Below, piece by piece: positions 15,479 through 24,360 of a DNA stretch of 33,598 nucleotides (positions within the stretch are counted from its first letter, which is position 1; each line of letters opens with the position of its first letter). Position numbers and translations under genes: made by a program. The DNA comes from a virus. The notes under the pieces are model-generated. The model saw nothing but the letters and a program-made list of their open reading frames with translations, was not told the origin of the DNA and searched no databases. Location: the IMG/VR virus record IMGVR_UViG_3300046474_000293, positions 1 through 33,598 of that record; one strand, 5' to 3'.

Positions 15479-16129
15479 TCAGCTGGCGTTACGAAGCTTC
15501 CGCTCCAGCTGCTCTGTGTCTTTTTTCACGCCGCATTTGTCGTCCAGCTGCATGGCGCGTTTCAGGTGATTCAGGGCTGAAACGGGCTGGCTTTCGCGCA
15601 GCACGTAGCCAAGCGACTTGTGCAGGCGGGCGCGTGACTGGTCAGGCATATCCAGACCATCGATCACGTCCAGCGTCTGCAGCAGCAGCTCAGCATCAAA
15701 CGGGGTTTCGGCCAGAAGGGCGGCTTTGGCGGCATCGGCCATTTCTTCCGTCAGCAGCGTCTGCACGTTCCGGTTAAAGCCGGTAGGCATAACCCAGCCG
15801 TGTTTCAGTGCATGGCGTCCGATAGCAAGCGCACCGGCATATTCCCCGGCATCGATACGCCACAGCATCACGTACATCAGCACGTCATCCTGACGCGCAC
15901 CGTCAGCGGCCAGCACGCCCTCCGCCCAGGCGGCATACTTGGGCAGCACTTCCAGCTTGATTTCGGCTTTTTTGACGGTGGACTGAATGCCCTTGAGGCG
16001 GCGGCGGTCCTCACCCAGCTGCATCAGCATCAGGTCATAGCCTTTTTCATGGCGAACGCTGCCGCCCTGACGGGCGGCCTGTTCGGCCTGAATGCGCTGG
16101 CGGTGTTGCCGTGCGGGACTCAGGCTCAT
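15479..16129 (-). CDS. M: gpM, terminase small subunit (endonuclease)
   Basis: The product is 216 aa (P2 M is 247). It begins MSLSPARQHRQRIQAEQAAR and carries MLMQLGEDRRRLKGIQS and DVLMYVMLWRIDAGEYAGAL, which mark the P2 terminase endonuclease family. It cuts at cos with gpP. It follows the capsid gene by 3 bp, as in P2. The C-terminus is helical and repeat-like (KSLGYVLRESQPVSALNHLK). Confidence 0.94.
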   Translation of the reverse strand: MSLSPARQHRQRIQAEQAARQGGSVRHEKGYDLMLMQLGEDRRRLKGIQSTVKKAEIKLEVLPKYAAWAEGVLAADGARQDDVLMYVMLWRIDAGEYAGALAIGRHALKHGWVMPTGFNRNVQTLLTEEMADAAKAALLAETPFDAELLLQTLDVIDGLDMPDQSRARLHKSLGYVLRESQPVSALNHLKRAMQLDDKCGVKKDTEQLERKLRNAS

Positions 16130-16132
16130 GGG

Positions 16133-17194
16133 TTACGCCCCTGCTTCCGGTGCTACGGCTGAGAAGTCGCCGATAGTGATGTTTTCTACCAGCGCGGCGC
16201 AGCGGTAATCCTCAACAACGTAGGCTTCGTTGACCGATTCAAAGTTTTCGATGCGGTCACGCTTCGGATTGTCGATAACCGAACGGCGGCGGGTGTCTTC
16301 CTGCCAGTAGATGGAGAGGTTATCCAGACGGGTGATCAGCACCGCATTGGCCGGGAAGTACGGCGCACGGACTGCCTGCAGGCCACCCATGCGTTTCTGG
16401 CTGATAATCAGGTCAGCAGCCAGCTTTTCCGTATTGGCCTGATCGCTGTTGACCAGCGGGAAATACTTGTCAGACAGCAGCTCACGGCCACAGATAACAA
16501 CCAGCTCGTCATCGTCCTGGAAAATCGGATCGATAAGCTCATTGACCGCATCCATCACCAGCGCGTCCAGGTTGGCGTAAGCGCCACCTTTGCCCACCTT
16601 CACCGGCGCGGCTGTAGTGGTGCCATCTTCTGCCGTGGTGCTGCCCAGCACGTTATCCGGCGCATCCTCACGCACCTTCTGCAGCCAGCCCTTGTTCACG
16701 TCCTGCAGCAGCTGATTCTCTGCGCGGTTGGAGGTTTTGACGCGCTTCACGCCGTTAAAGCCGATCATGATGCGGTCCAGCGACTGACGCTTAATGATCG
16801 CGTCCCGGATACGCACCTGGAAGTCCTGGAACTTGGCCCACATGTCCAGCTTGGCGTAGGTCAGCGCCGTATCGAAATTGGTCTGCTCACACTTGTACTC
16901 GACGCCCGCCATTACCGTTGGATCGGTTGGCTCACGGTCTTTCGCGGTGGTGTCGGTGGTACCAGCAATGGTGCTGCCCACGCCAAGACCCAGCAGCTCG
17001 CCGGACTGTTCAGCCACGCCGATCACGTTGATGTTGGTGAGAAATGCGGCCGACTGCTGGATCTGGTCTTCCAGCGTCTGCGCCACGGACGCCTCCACGT
17101 TGAATTTGCTCGACAGGTCAATGACCTCCACGCCGTTCAGGCGGGCCAGCTGCATCAGGTAGGCGTTAAAGGCAAAGCGGGTTTTCTGTTTCAT
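16133..17194 (-). CDS. N: gpN, major capsid protein
   Basis: The product is 353 aa (P2 N is 357). The HK97-fold capsid protein of the P2 group starts MKQKTRFAFNAYLMQLARLN and contains FQVRIRDAIIKRQSLDRIMI and VNSDQANTEKLAADLIISQK. It is cleaved by gpO after assembly; in P2 the first 31 residues are removed. It follows O and precedes M in the head operon. Confidence 0.96.
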   Translation of the reverse strand: MKQKTRFAFNAYLMQLARLNGVEVIDLSSKFNVEASVAQTLEDQIQQSAAFLTNINVIGVAEQSGELLGLGVGSTIAGTTDTTAKDREPTDPTVMAGVEYKCEQTNFDTALTYAKLDMWAKFQDFQVRIRDAIIKRQSLDRIMIGFNGVKRVKTSNRAENQLLQDVNKGWLQKVREDAPDNVLGSTTAEDGTTTAAPVKVGKGGAYANLDALVMDAVNELIDPIFQDDDELVVICGRELLSDKYFPLVNSDQANTEKLAADLIISQKRMGGLQAVRAPYFPANAVLITRLDNLSIYWQEDTRRRSVIDNPKRDRIENFESVNEAYVVEDYRCAALVENITIGDFSAVAPEAGA

Positions 17195-17210
17195 CGGGTT
17201 TGTTGCTCCA

Positions 17211-18065
17211 TCAGCAATTGGTCAGGCCGCCAGCCGGTACGTCACCGCCCGGCGCGCGCTGGCGATAATCGGTGCGGCTGTCCTGACGGCTCAGCTGCGC
17301 CTGAAGTTCGTTAAATGCGGCCACCTGCTCAGAGAAAGCGGTCTGCTGCGTTTGCAGCTCCGTTTCCATCTGGCTCAGCCGTTCGGCCTGCCCGCTCAGG
17401 GCTTCATCCGTGCGGTTGCTCAGGCTCTGCTGCTCGGTGGCAACCAGCTCCACAGCCTTATGCACGTCAGAAAAGCGCGCATCGTCGGACTGCTCTTTTT
17501 TGCTGAACAACGCGGTAACGCGGGTGAAAAGGGACGGCTTGTCGTCCTGGGCTTCCGTCAGTTCGATAACCGTTTCTTCAGCGGCGGAAAACAGGTTTTC
17601 AGGTGACTGCTTGCGGTTTGCCAGCGGGTTACGCGTGGCCGTTGCGCTGAACGTCAGGATTTCTGTCCCGAGGCTGGCCGGATCGTCAGTGGCCGCCAGG
17701 CCAATCAGATACGCCTTGCCGGTGTCGGCAAATTTCGGGCTGATTTCCATTGAGGTGAACAGCTTCTGGCCCAGCTTAACCAGCGCCACCAGACCGTCCG
17801 TCGGTTCAATATCCGCATACAGAGCCATCTTTCCGGCCAGCGGGCCATCCTTGATTTCTTCAGCCGCCAGCGCCGTCACTTTGCCGTAACGGTTAAACGT
17901 GCTGTCCGGGGAGTAAGACTTGATGTGCTCAAGGTTGATAGTGGCCGTGTACAACTCCGGGTTATACGCGGCGGCCATCTGTACCAGCCATTCGCGCGTG
18001 ATTTCGCGTCCGTCCGTGGTGGCACCTTCCACCCCGATACGAAAACGTTTTGCTTTTACCGTCAT
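17211..18065 (-). CDS. O: gpO, capsid scaffold and maturation protease
   Basis: The product is 284 aa, the same length as P2 O. The N-terminal serine protease has the triad D18, H47 (INLEHIKSY) and S105 (LFTSMEIS), close to P2 D19/H48/S107. The C-terminal half (about residues 190-260) is a Gln/Glu-rich coiled coil that serves as internal scaffold. It is the first gene of the head operon, 33 nt downstream of the transcription start predicted from the Ogr site at 18145-18162. Confidence 0.95.
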   Translation of the reverse strand: MTVKAKRFRIGVEGATTDGREITREWLVQMAAAYNPELYTATINLEHIKSYSPDSTFNRYGKVTALAAEEIKDGPLAGKMALYADIEPTDGLVALVKLGQKLFTSMEISPKFADTGKAYLIGLAATDDPASLGTEILTFSATATRNPLANRKQSPENLFSAAEETVIELTEAQDDKPSLFTRVTALFSKKEQSDDARFSDVHKAVELVATEQQSLSNRTDEALSGQAERLSQMETELQTQQTAFSEQVAAFNELQAQLSRQDSRTDYRQRAPGGDVPAGGLTNC

Positions 18066-18144
18066 GAGCCAGGCTCCGTTGAGAAATAACTCTGTGAGGC
18101 CTTATGTTTGCGGTGATGGGGGGTATGAAACAACGGGCTGGCAT

Positions 18145-18162
18145 TGTGGGGGAAACCACACA
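18145..18162. promoter_or_regulatory. predicted Ogr-binding site shared by divergent O and P
   Basis: TGT-N12-ACA, part of a longer dyad (TTGTGG...CCACACAA), lies in the 143-bp gap between O and P. Activation from -55 on either side would start transcripts near 18098 for O and near 18208 for P. P2 also has divergent Ogr-dependent promoters here. Confidence 0.65.
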
Positions 18163-18208
18163 ATCAGATGCGGCAGAAAAGGCGGCGTCGGGGCCGTATT
18201 TTGGGGCA

Positions 18209-19975
18209 ATGAATACAACACTGACGCCCGCAGACCTCGATCCCCGCAGACAGGCTCTTATCCTGTTCTTTCAGGGATACCGCATCGCCCGCATTGCTGA
18301 AATGCTGGGAGAGAAACCCGCAACCGTTCACAGCTGGAAGAAGCGCGACAAGTGGGGCGACTATGGCCCCCTTGATCAGATGCAGCTGACCACTGCCGCG
18401 CGTTACTGCCAGCTGATTATGAAGGAGCAGAAAGAAGGTAAGGATTTCAAAGAGATTGACCTGCTGGCGCGCCAGTCAGAGCGCCACGCCCGTATCGATA
18501 AGTTCAGCAACGGCGGGAATGAGTCGGATCTGAACCCGAAGGTGGCCAACCGTAACAGCGGCCCGCGTAAGCCGCCTGAGAAAAACGTCTTCAGCGACGA
18601 ACAGATTGAAAAGCTGCAGGAGGTTTTCCACGGTTCGATGTTCGGTTATCAGCGCAACTGGTGGGAAGCGGGCAACAAGCACCGTATCCGCAACGTTCTG
18701 AAGTCCCGCCAGATTGGCGCAACCTTCTACTTTGCCCGCGAAGCGCTGATTGATGCGCTGACCACCGGCCGCAACCAGATTTTCCTGTCAGCCAGTAAGG
18801 CGCAGGCGCACGTCTTTAAGCAGTACATCATTGAGTTTGCCCGTGAGGTGGACGTGGATCTGAAGGGCGACCCGATGACGCTCAGTAACGGCGCGTGCCT
18901 GTACTTTCTTGGCACCAACGCCCGTACCGCGCAGAGTTACCACGGAAACCTCTATCTGGATGAATACTTCTGGATCCCGAGATTCCAGGAGCTGCGCAAG
19001 GTTGCATCCGGTATGGCGCTACACAAAAAGTGGCGGCAGACGTATTTCTCCACTCCGTCCAGCCTGACGCATAGCGCTTACCCGTTCTGGTCCGGCGCCC
19101 TCTTCAACCGTGGCCGCGCCAAAACGGATCGCGTGGACATCGACCTGACGCACGGTTTCCTGTCGCCGGGTAAGTTCTGCGATGACGGCCAGTACCGCCA
19201 GATTGTCACCGTTGAGGATGCGGTGCGCGGGGGTTGTAACCTGTTTGATATCGACCAGCTGCGCCTGGAGTACAGCCCGCCGGAATACCAGAACCTGCTG
19301 ATGTGTGAGTTTATCGACGACCTCGCGTCCGTGTTCCCGCTTGCCGATCTGCAGGCGTGCATGGTGGACAGCTGGGAAGTCTGGCAGGACTTTGAGGCGT
19401 TGGCGCTGCGACCGTTCGGCTGGCGTGAAGTCTGGATCGGATACGACCCGGCCAAAGGCACGCAGCACGGCGACAGCGCCGGATGCGTGGTGATTGCGCC
19501 CCCTTCCGTTCCGGGCGGCAAGTTCCGCATTCTTGAGCGCCATCAGTGGCGCGGCATGGACTTCCGCGCGCAGGCCGATGCCATCAAGGAGCTTACCCGC
19601 CAGTACAACGTGACCTATATCGGCATTGATTCCACCGGCGTGGGGCATGGCGTCTATGAGAACGTGAAAATGTTCTTCCCGGCGGTAAAAGAGTTTGTCT
19701 ATAACCCGAACGTGAAAAACGCCTTGGTGCTTAAGGCATACGACATCATCAGCCACCGCCGTCTGGAGTTTGATGCGGGCCACACCGACATCGCCCAGTC
19801 ATTCATGGCTATCCGCCGGGCCACTACCGCCAGCGGCAACCGTCCGACCTATGAAGCCAGCCGCAGCGAAGAAGCCAGCCACGCCGATTTAGCCTGGGCA
19901 ACCATGCACGCCCTTTCCAATGAGCCGCTTCAGGGTGAAGCCGCACACACCAGCAACATCGTGGAGATTTTTTAA
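18209..19975 (+). CDS. P: gpP, terminase large subunit (ATPase)
   Basis: The product is 588 aa from ATG at 18209 (P2 P is 590). A 35-codon upstream extension to 18104 crosses the promoter and Ogr site, so it was not used. The N-terminus has a helix-turn-helix (GYRIARIAEMLGEKPATVHS, about residues 19-38). The motor has a Walker-A-like S166-R-Q-I-G-A-T and a Walker B at YLDEYF (D251, E252). The C-terminal nuclease-like domain starts at VWIGYDPAKGTQHGDSAG. It packages DNA with gpM. The stop TAA is followed at once by the Q start. Confidence 0.95.
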   Translation: MNTTLTPADLDPRRQALILFFQGYRIARIAEMLGEKPATVHSWKKRDKWGDYGPLDQMQLTTAARYCQLIMKEQKEGKDFKEIDLLARQSERHARIDKFSNGGNESDLNPKVANRNSGPRKPPEKNVFSDEQIEKLQEVFHGSMFGYQRNWWEAGNKHRIRNVLKSRQIGATFYFAREALIDALTTGRNQIFLSASKAQAHVFKQYIIEFAREVDVDLKGDPMTLSNGACLYFLGTNARTAQSYHGNLYLDEYFWIPRFQELRKVASGMALHKKWRQTYFSTPSSLTHSAYPFWSGALFNRGRAKTDRVDIDLTHGFLSPGKFCDDGQYRQIVTVEDAVRGGCNLFDIDQLRLEYSPPEYQNLLMCEFIDDLASVFPLADLQACMVDSWEVWQDFEALALRPFGWREVWIGYDPAKGTQHGDSAGCVVIAPPSVPGGKFRILERHQWRGMDFRAQADAIKELTRQYNVTYIGIDSTGVGHGVYENVKMFFPAVKEFVYNPNVKNALVLKAYDIISHRRLEFDAGHTDIAQSFMAIRRATTASGNRPTYEASRSEEASHADLAWATMHALSNEPLQGEAAHTSNIVEIF

Positions 19976-21013
19976 ATGAGCAAACGCAGGAACCGCAGCG
20001 GCCAGCAGGCCATTACCCGAACCGTTCAGGCCAGCGCACCGCAACAGCCGCACGCGGAGGCGTTCACCTTTGGCGATCCGGTGCCGGTGCTGGACCGGCG
20101 GGAACTGCTGGATTACGTCGAATGCGTGGTGATGGATAAGTGGTATGAGCCGCCGGTGAGCTTTGACGGGCTGGCGCGCACGTTCCGCGCCGCCGTACAT
20201 CACAGCTCGCCGATGGCCGTTAAGCGCAACATCCTGACCAGCACCTTTATCCCCCACCCGCTTCTGAGCCAGCAGGCGTTCAGCCGCTTCGTTCAGGACT
20301 ATCTGGTGTTCGGCAACGCCTATCTTGAAAAGCGTACTAACCGGCTGGGCGGCGTGCTGTCGCTAGAGCCGGCACTGGCGAAGTTTACCCGGCGCGGTAC
20401 CGATTTAGACACCTACTGGTTTGTGCAGTACGGCCTGACATCGCAGCCGTATGAATTCACCAAAGGTAGCATCTTCCACCTGATGGAACCGGACCTGAAT
20501 CAGGAGATTTACGGTCTGCCGGAGTACCTGTCAGCCATTCCTTCCACGCTGCTGAATGAGTCGGCCACGCTGTTCCGCCGCAAGTACTACATGAACGGCA
20601 GTCACGCGGGCTTTATCATGTACATGACCGACCCGGCGCAGAGCCAGGAGGACGTAAACAACATCCGCTCGGCGATGAAAGGAGCCAAAGGACCGGGCAA
20701 CTTCCGTAACCTGTTTATGTATTCGCCGAACGGTAAGAAGGACGGCATTCAGATCATCCCGCTGTCAGAGGTGGCGGCAAAGGATGAATTTCTTAGCATC
20801 AAGAACGTGAGCCGCGATGACATGATGGCCGCACACCGCGTACCGCCGCAAATGATGGGGATTATGCCGAGCAATGTTGGTGGGTTTGGCGATGTTGAGA
20901 AAGCAAGTGTAGTTTTTGTGAGGAACGAACTTATTCCACTCCAAAAACGCATGAAAGAGTTAAATAACTGGCTTGAAGAAGAAATAATAAATTTTTCAAC
21001 CTATGATTTATAA
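19976..21013 (+). CDS. Q: gpQ, portal protein
   Basis: The product is 345 aa (P2 Q is 344), the ring through which DNA enters the head. Conserved blocks include RTFRAAVHHSSPMAVKRNIL, YLVFGNAYLEKR and RDDMMAAHRVPPQMMGIMPS. The last 45 or so codons, from about 20870, switch to AT-rich codons (for example GAA GAA GAA ATA ATA AAT TTT), while the protein sequence still follows the family (VFVRNELIPLQKRMKELNNW). This gene lies next to the cargo module and the shift suggests a recombination joint. Confidence 0.95.
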   Translation: MSKRRNRSGQQAITRTVQASAPQQPHAEAFTFGDPVPVLDRRELLDYVECVVMDKWYEPPVSFDGLARTFRAAVHHSSPMAVKRNILTSTFIPHPLLSQQAFSRFVQDYLVFGNAYLEKRTNRLGGVLSLEPALAKFTRRGTDLDTYWFVQYGLTSQPYEFTKGSIFHLMEPDLNQEIYGLPEYLSAIPSTLLNESATLFRRKYYMNGSHAGFIMYMTDPAQSQEDVNNIRSAMKGAKGPGNFRNLFMYSPNGKKDGIQIIPLSEVAAKDEFLSIKNVSRDDMMAAHRVPPQMMGIMPSNVGGFGDVEKASVVFVRNELIPLQKRMKELNNWLEEEIINFSTYDL

Positions 21014-21019
21014 AATTAC

Positions 21020-21042
21020 AACTGGCTGCTAAACAGCCAGTT
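21020..21042 (+). terminator. hairpin after portal gene
   Basis: AACTGGCTG (21020-21028) pairs perfectly with CAGCCAGTT (21034-21042) around a 5-nt loop, 6 bp past the Q stop. A U-run is not obvious, so it may terminate weakly. The rest of the 109-bp gap to the next gene is AT-rich with nothing recognised. Confidence 0.6.
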
Positions 21043-21122
21043 GACATTCTCTTGAATTAAAAAAATACTAACTTCAATAACCATTATTTTAAACATTATA
21101 AACCAATACATTAAACTAAAAT

Positions 21123-22151
21123 TCATGGTCGAGAAATTGATACTTCAAACTTTGGACCAACGTTTGCGAGGATTATCCTTTTATCTGAACCTACCCAAAA
21201 CATCAATCTCAGCGCTTGGTGCCCCTCAGTAACATGTGTTCGAAAAGCCTTTAAACCATCTAATATTAATTGCTCCCTAGAATTTCCTGACTCCCTAAAT
21301 TTATTGACTGAGCTTTTAGGCTTCCTACATAAAACATGCACTATCGTTTCGAAAACCACAGATGAAAACTGTTGATTCCCGCCAGATTGATTCCTAATTA
21401 GTGACGCCAAGAAATCATGACCAATACTAAAATCTTCCCAACCTATTACACATGAAAGGTTATTTTTATCAATAAAAGACAAACAGCCACAAAATATTGC
21501 ACACTTTAAGGATACGTCATTATTTGCTTCAGAGTACAGCATCAGTGAATCAATACTTTTCAAAAAACCCCAAGCATTAGTATATGTTTTCACCTCGCAT
21601 GCACATACGCTTGAAATCCCTTCAGGAAGAATGGGATAAGATTCTCCAACTACCCCCCTAAGCGAAAACCCGTTAGACATAGAAAAAAACTCATCAGCCT
21701 GATTATAAAATATAGAGTAGTCGCCTTCCGATAATTTATTCCTTAGCATTAAATCCCTTAAGAAAGAAATAAAATATACTTTTCTTTTATCAGAAACTGA
21801 ATTAACTGAAGGACTAACCTCAAAGTTATCCCACTCAATTTCATGAGAAATAACTTGAGAGTCAAACTCGTCGATTATTAATAAAATCCCATTAATCAAT
21901 TTAACTACATCTTGTGGACTAAACACACATGAATCACCTTTTGGAAAGGCACCACTCAAAAGCCTATCACAAGGAAAAAAACCCTCTTCAGCCATTTTTA
22001 AAAGCATTAAAGTTTCAGATTTGATATCAATATCGCTGGATGAAATCACCTCTTTTAGAATCATCATCCCCTCAACGTAATCATTTACGTCAACATCTGA
22101 ACATATTAGAGGAGAAATGAAATATTCAAAATTAATAACCGACGTCATCAT
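21123..22151 (-). CDS. unrecognised cargo protein, partner of the AAA ATPase
   Basis: The product is 342 aa and I recognise no family. Its ATG (22151, or 22148) overlaps the end of the ATPase gene by 20 bp and has GAAGGA just upstream, so the two genes are translationally coupled and probably act together. The protein is acidic and Ser/Phe-rich, with no signal peptide or clear membrane span. The last 45 residues form a compact, conserved-looking block: K-A-F-R-T-H-V-T-x2-H-Q-A-L-R-L-M-F-W, then IILANVGPKFEVSI, with spaced His and Arg residues that could form an active site. It could be the effector of a two-gene defence system, but that is inference. It is AT-rich, unlike neighbouring late genes. 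Confidence 0.5.
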   Translation of the reverse strand: MMTSVINFEYFISPLICSDVDVNDYVEGMMILKEVISSSDIDIKSETLMLLKMAEEGFFPCDRLLSGAFPKGDSCVFSPQDVVKLINGILLIIDEFDSQVISHEIEWDNFEVSPSVNSVSDKRKVYFISFLRDLMLRNKLSEGDYSIFYNQADEFFSMSNGFSLRGVVGESYPILPEGISSVCACEVKTYTNAWGFLKSIDSLMLYSEANNDVSLKCAIFCGCLSFIDKNNLSCVIGWEDFSIGHDFLASLIRNQSGGNQQFSSVVFETIVHVLCRKPKSSVNKFRESGNSREQLILDGLKAFRTHVTEGHQALRLMFWVGSDKRIILANVGPKFEVSISRP

Positions 22152-24111
22152 CCATTCCTTCTGAGGCGATTTTTTTCCTTTTCTTACTGGCTTCCATCAA
22201 TATTTTTTCAATTTCCTTATCTGTTTGATCAAAGAAATCAGCAGGCCATTCTGGTATAGCACCAAAGTTATTTATTTCCACCTCTTTGAATATTGAACCA
22301 GTATCGTTCTTGCTGATAAAGTAAAGTGAAGACTTATCTAACCATCCATATTCATAGTCTTGAGCCACTCTCAGCCTTAGCCTATTTATCATATACTCAC
22401 TATGTGTCTCAATGATGCACTGACGCCCTGAAGCGGACATTATAAGAAATAAGTCACATAACTTTGACTGTACCTTAGGGTGTAAGTGTAACTCTGGCTG
22501 TTCAAATATTAAAACGTCCGATGACTGAGAATTTAAAAACATCAAAACTATAGGCAATACCTGGCTTACACCAACTCCAACATGAGTTAAATCCTGCCAT
22601 TTATCTTGCTTGGATGTCTTAACATAGAGTTCATAGCCAAGCTTGCCTTTATCAAAGGTACTCACCTCCTCGACAACTCCAAGAAAGGACAACCATTTAA
22701 TGCAAGCATCCTGTACCAAATCATATTTAATACTAAAAAAAAGCTTATCGTTAATGATTTCAGGACATGCGTAATGAATGTAGTTTTCTCTAATTCTATG
22801 TAAAAGTGAAGCAGTGAATTCCCCCTTTAGTCCAACCGTATTAGTATCATATGGACTTGATGAGTATACAGCCTGAGGTTCATTTCTCAGCGGCCCAAGA
22901 TATTTTATGCTTCTTGAGAATGAAAAGTTCATTGCATATGAAATATCATTTAACAAACTTGAGACAAAGTGGTCTATGGAAAATATTTTTTCAGAATTTA
23001 AATACCAAATATTTTGCAGGTGTTCCTTGTGTTTTTCCAAAAGAGTCATTATATTTTTATGTTTTTTATCATCTAATGAATTAACCCAAAATAACCATTC
23101 TTCAATATTAATTAATTCGTTGTAAAAACTGCTAGGCAAATCAGAAGATTGAAGAGGGTAATTTATATTAACAAAGCTATTCTTGAACTGCTCTAGTATT
23201 TTCTCAGCATTTGTAGGCAAAGCTGAATTAGCATAGGATAAGCCAGAATTTTTCGCCTTCAGCTTTTTATTATTATTAATAATATCTAAGACATTTTCGG
23301 GCAATTCTATACCCTCAAGTAATTGCTGCCTATCGTTTAAAATAAGATTATAAACCTCTCTGGAAAACTCCTTGGGTATATATAAATCATTGAAATCTAT
23401 CTCGTCACTATAATAATTCTCATAGTCTTTATTGCTTCGCCCACCTTTTACCAAAATATTTATAATTTCGTGACTTATCTTTTTTGTTTTATCATATTTA
23501 ATATTCATTAGAGTGGGAATTAGCTCACCCGTACTCACTAGCCCATCTATTTTATAGTTAGGATATTTTTTATTAAGCTCGGTGCTTTCGCTTGTATCAA
23601 ACTGGACAATTTCATAATCAACCTCTTTTAATTCATTGTAATTATCAGGTAATTTAAAATGAATCACATCAATTTTTTTATCATTACTTTCGGATTTTTT
23701 AGTTATGGAGTATTTAGCAGATATTATTAAAGGATGATACTCCTCATCAATTTTTGCGAAGCCCCTATCCCGCCGACCTAAAATTAACTCACAACTTATA
23801 AACTCTATAGAACTATCGCGTAGGAAAAAATCATCCCCAACTTCAAATGAAAAACCTATTGTTATTTGATTACTCTTTGAATCATGTTTTCTTATATCAC
23901 TGTATGACCCGAGACGGATAAGATCGCCATTGAGAACAACACCATCGCCTTCAAATTTATTTGAAAAAGTCTGTGCAAGCATCAAGATAACTTGGATCAA
24001 CGAACTTTTTCCACTACTGTTAGCACCGCAAAGGTAAGAACATGGGTTAAGTGTAATGGAGTGGGGCATATCCAATGTTTTAAAGTTATTAACAAATATA
24101 TTTCTTATCAT
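22132..24111 (-). CDS. AAA/ABC-type ATPase with DUF3696-like C-terminus (putative defence)
   Basis: The product is 659 aa. Walker A is GANSSGKSS (residues 29-37). The far C-terminal half has an ABC-like signature GVGVSQVLP, Walker B VLIFEQPELHLHP and the switch histidine in IIETHSEYMINRL. It ends in IPEWPADFFDQTDKEIEKIL, typical of DUF3696 ATPases, which resemble OLD and SMC/RecF-type enzymes. No TOPRIM nuclease is visible in it, so any nuclease or toxin would come from the coupled gene. GAGG lies 5 nt before ATG. It sits between cos and Q, near where P2 carries tin and old. AT-rich composition marks it as acquired. ATPase identity is sure; a defence role is inferred. Confidence 0.8.
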   Translation of the reverse strand: MIRNIFVNNFKTLDMPHSITLNPCSYLCGANSSGKSSLIQVILMLAQTFSNKFEGDGVVLNGDLIRLGSYSDIRKHDSKSNQITIGFSFEVGDDFFLRDSSIEFISCELILGRRDRGFAKIDEEYHPLIISAKYSITKKSESNDKKIDVIHFKLPDNYNELKEVDYEIVQFDTSESTELNKKYPNYKIDGLVSTGELIPTLMNIKYDKTKKISHEIINILVKGGRSNKDYENYYSDEIDFNDLYIPKEFSREVYNLILNDRQQLLEGIELPENVLDIINNNKKLKAKNSGLSYANSALPTNAEKILEQFKNSFVNINYPLQSSDLPSSFYNELINIEEWLFWVNSLDDKKHKNIMTLLEKHKEHLQNIWYLNSEKIFSIDHFVSSLLNDISYAMNFSFSRSIKYLGPLRNEPQAVYSSSPYDTNTVGLKGEFTASLLHRIRENYIHYACPEIINDKLFFSIKYDLVQDACIKWLSFLGVVEEVSTFDKGKLGYELYVKTSKQDKWQDLTHVGVGVSQVLPIVLMFLNSQSSDVLIFEQPELHLHPKVQSKLCDLFLIMSASGRQCIIETHSEYMINRLRLRVAQDYEYGWLDKSSLYFISKNDTGSIFKEVEINNFGAIPEWPADFFDQTDKEIEKILMEASKKRKKIASEGMDDDVGY

Positions 24112-24319
24112 ACTAACCTCAGCACCACATTTTAGTGAAAGCTACGTTTTTAATTATCAATATAAAAAATAGCCAACTGTAAAAACCCAGACATGACAAA
24201 CTATAATAATTTTTTAATGATTAGCCAAGCAGTAAATCAAAAATCAATCTGACTGCATCTGAACCAATAAACGAACAACAATGAAATCGATCCTTAAGCT
24301 AATTCCCCTTTTGCGCGCG
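24112..24319. other. AT-rich upstream region of the cargo operon
   Basis: About 200 bp without a gene. The part nearest the ATPase start has AT-rich promoter-like sequence (TTGATA and TAAAAT hexamers on the minus strand, spacing not ideal). The sequence becomes GC-rich abruptly at about 24311, at the cos site. I see no further feature. Confidence 0.5.
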
Positions 24320-24338
24320 CTCGTACCCCCGCCACGCC
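24320..24338 (-). other. cos: predicted cos site (19-nt cohesive end)
   Basis: On the minus strand this reads GGCGTGGCGGGGGTACGAG. P2 and 186 have 19-nt cohesive ends beginning GGCG(A/T)GGCGGGG, so the first 12 positions match, and the GC-rich patch stands out from AT-rich surroundings. It lies between the early operon and the Q end, the P2 position. Exact nick positions cannot be read from sequence. Confidence 0.7.
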
Positions 24339-24360
24339 TGCCCGCTTTATGAAGTGGTTT

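Noticed and set aside
18104-18208. 35-codon N-terminal extension of terminase P
   Set aside because: It covers the divergent promoter and Ogr site, and homology to P2 gpP starts at 18209.
19019-19783. 254-aa open frame on the minus strand
   Set aside because: It lies antisense within terminase gene P, whose plus-strand product is clearly a real protein. The frame stays open because of the GC-rich codon use and no family is recognisable.
21123-24111. PARIS (AriA/AriB) or P2 Old/Tin identity for the ATPase pair
   Set aside because: The ATPase lacks an OLD TOPRIM domain, and the partner does not show a TOPRIM or DUF4435-like pattern that I can recognise. Location alone is not enough to use those names.
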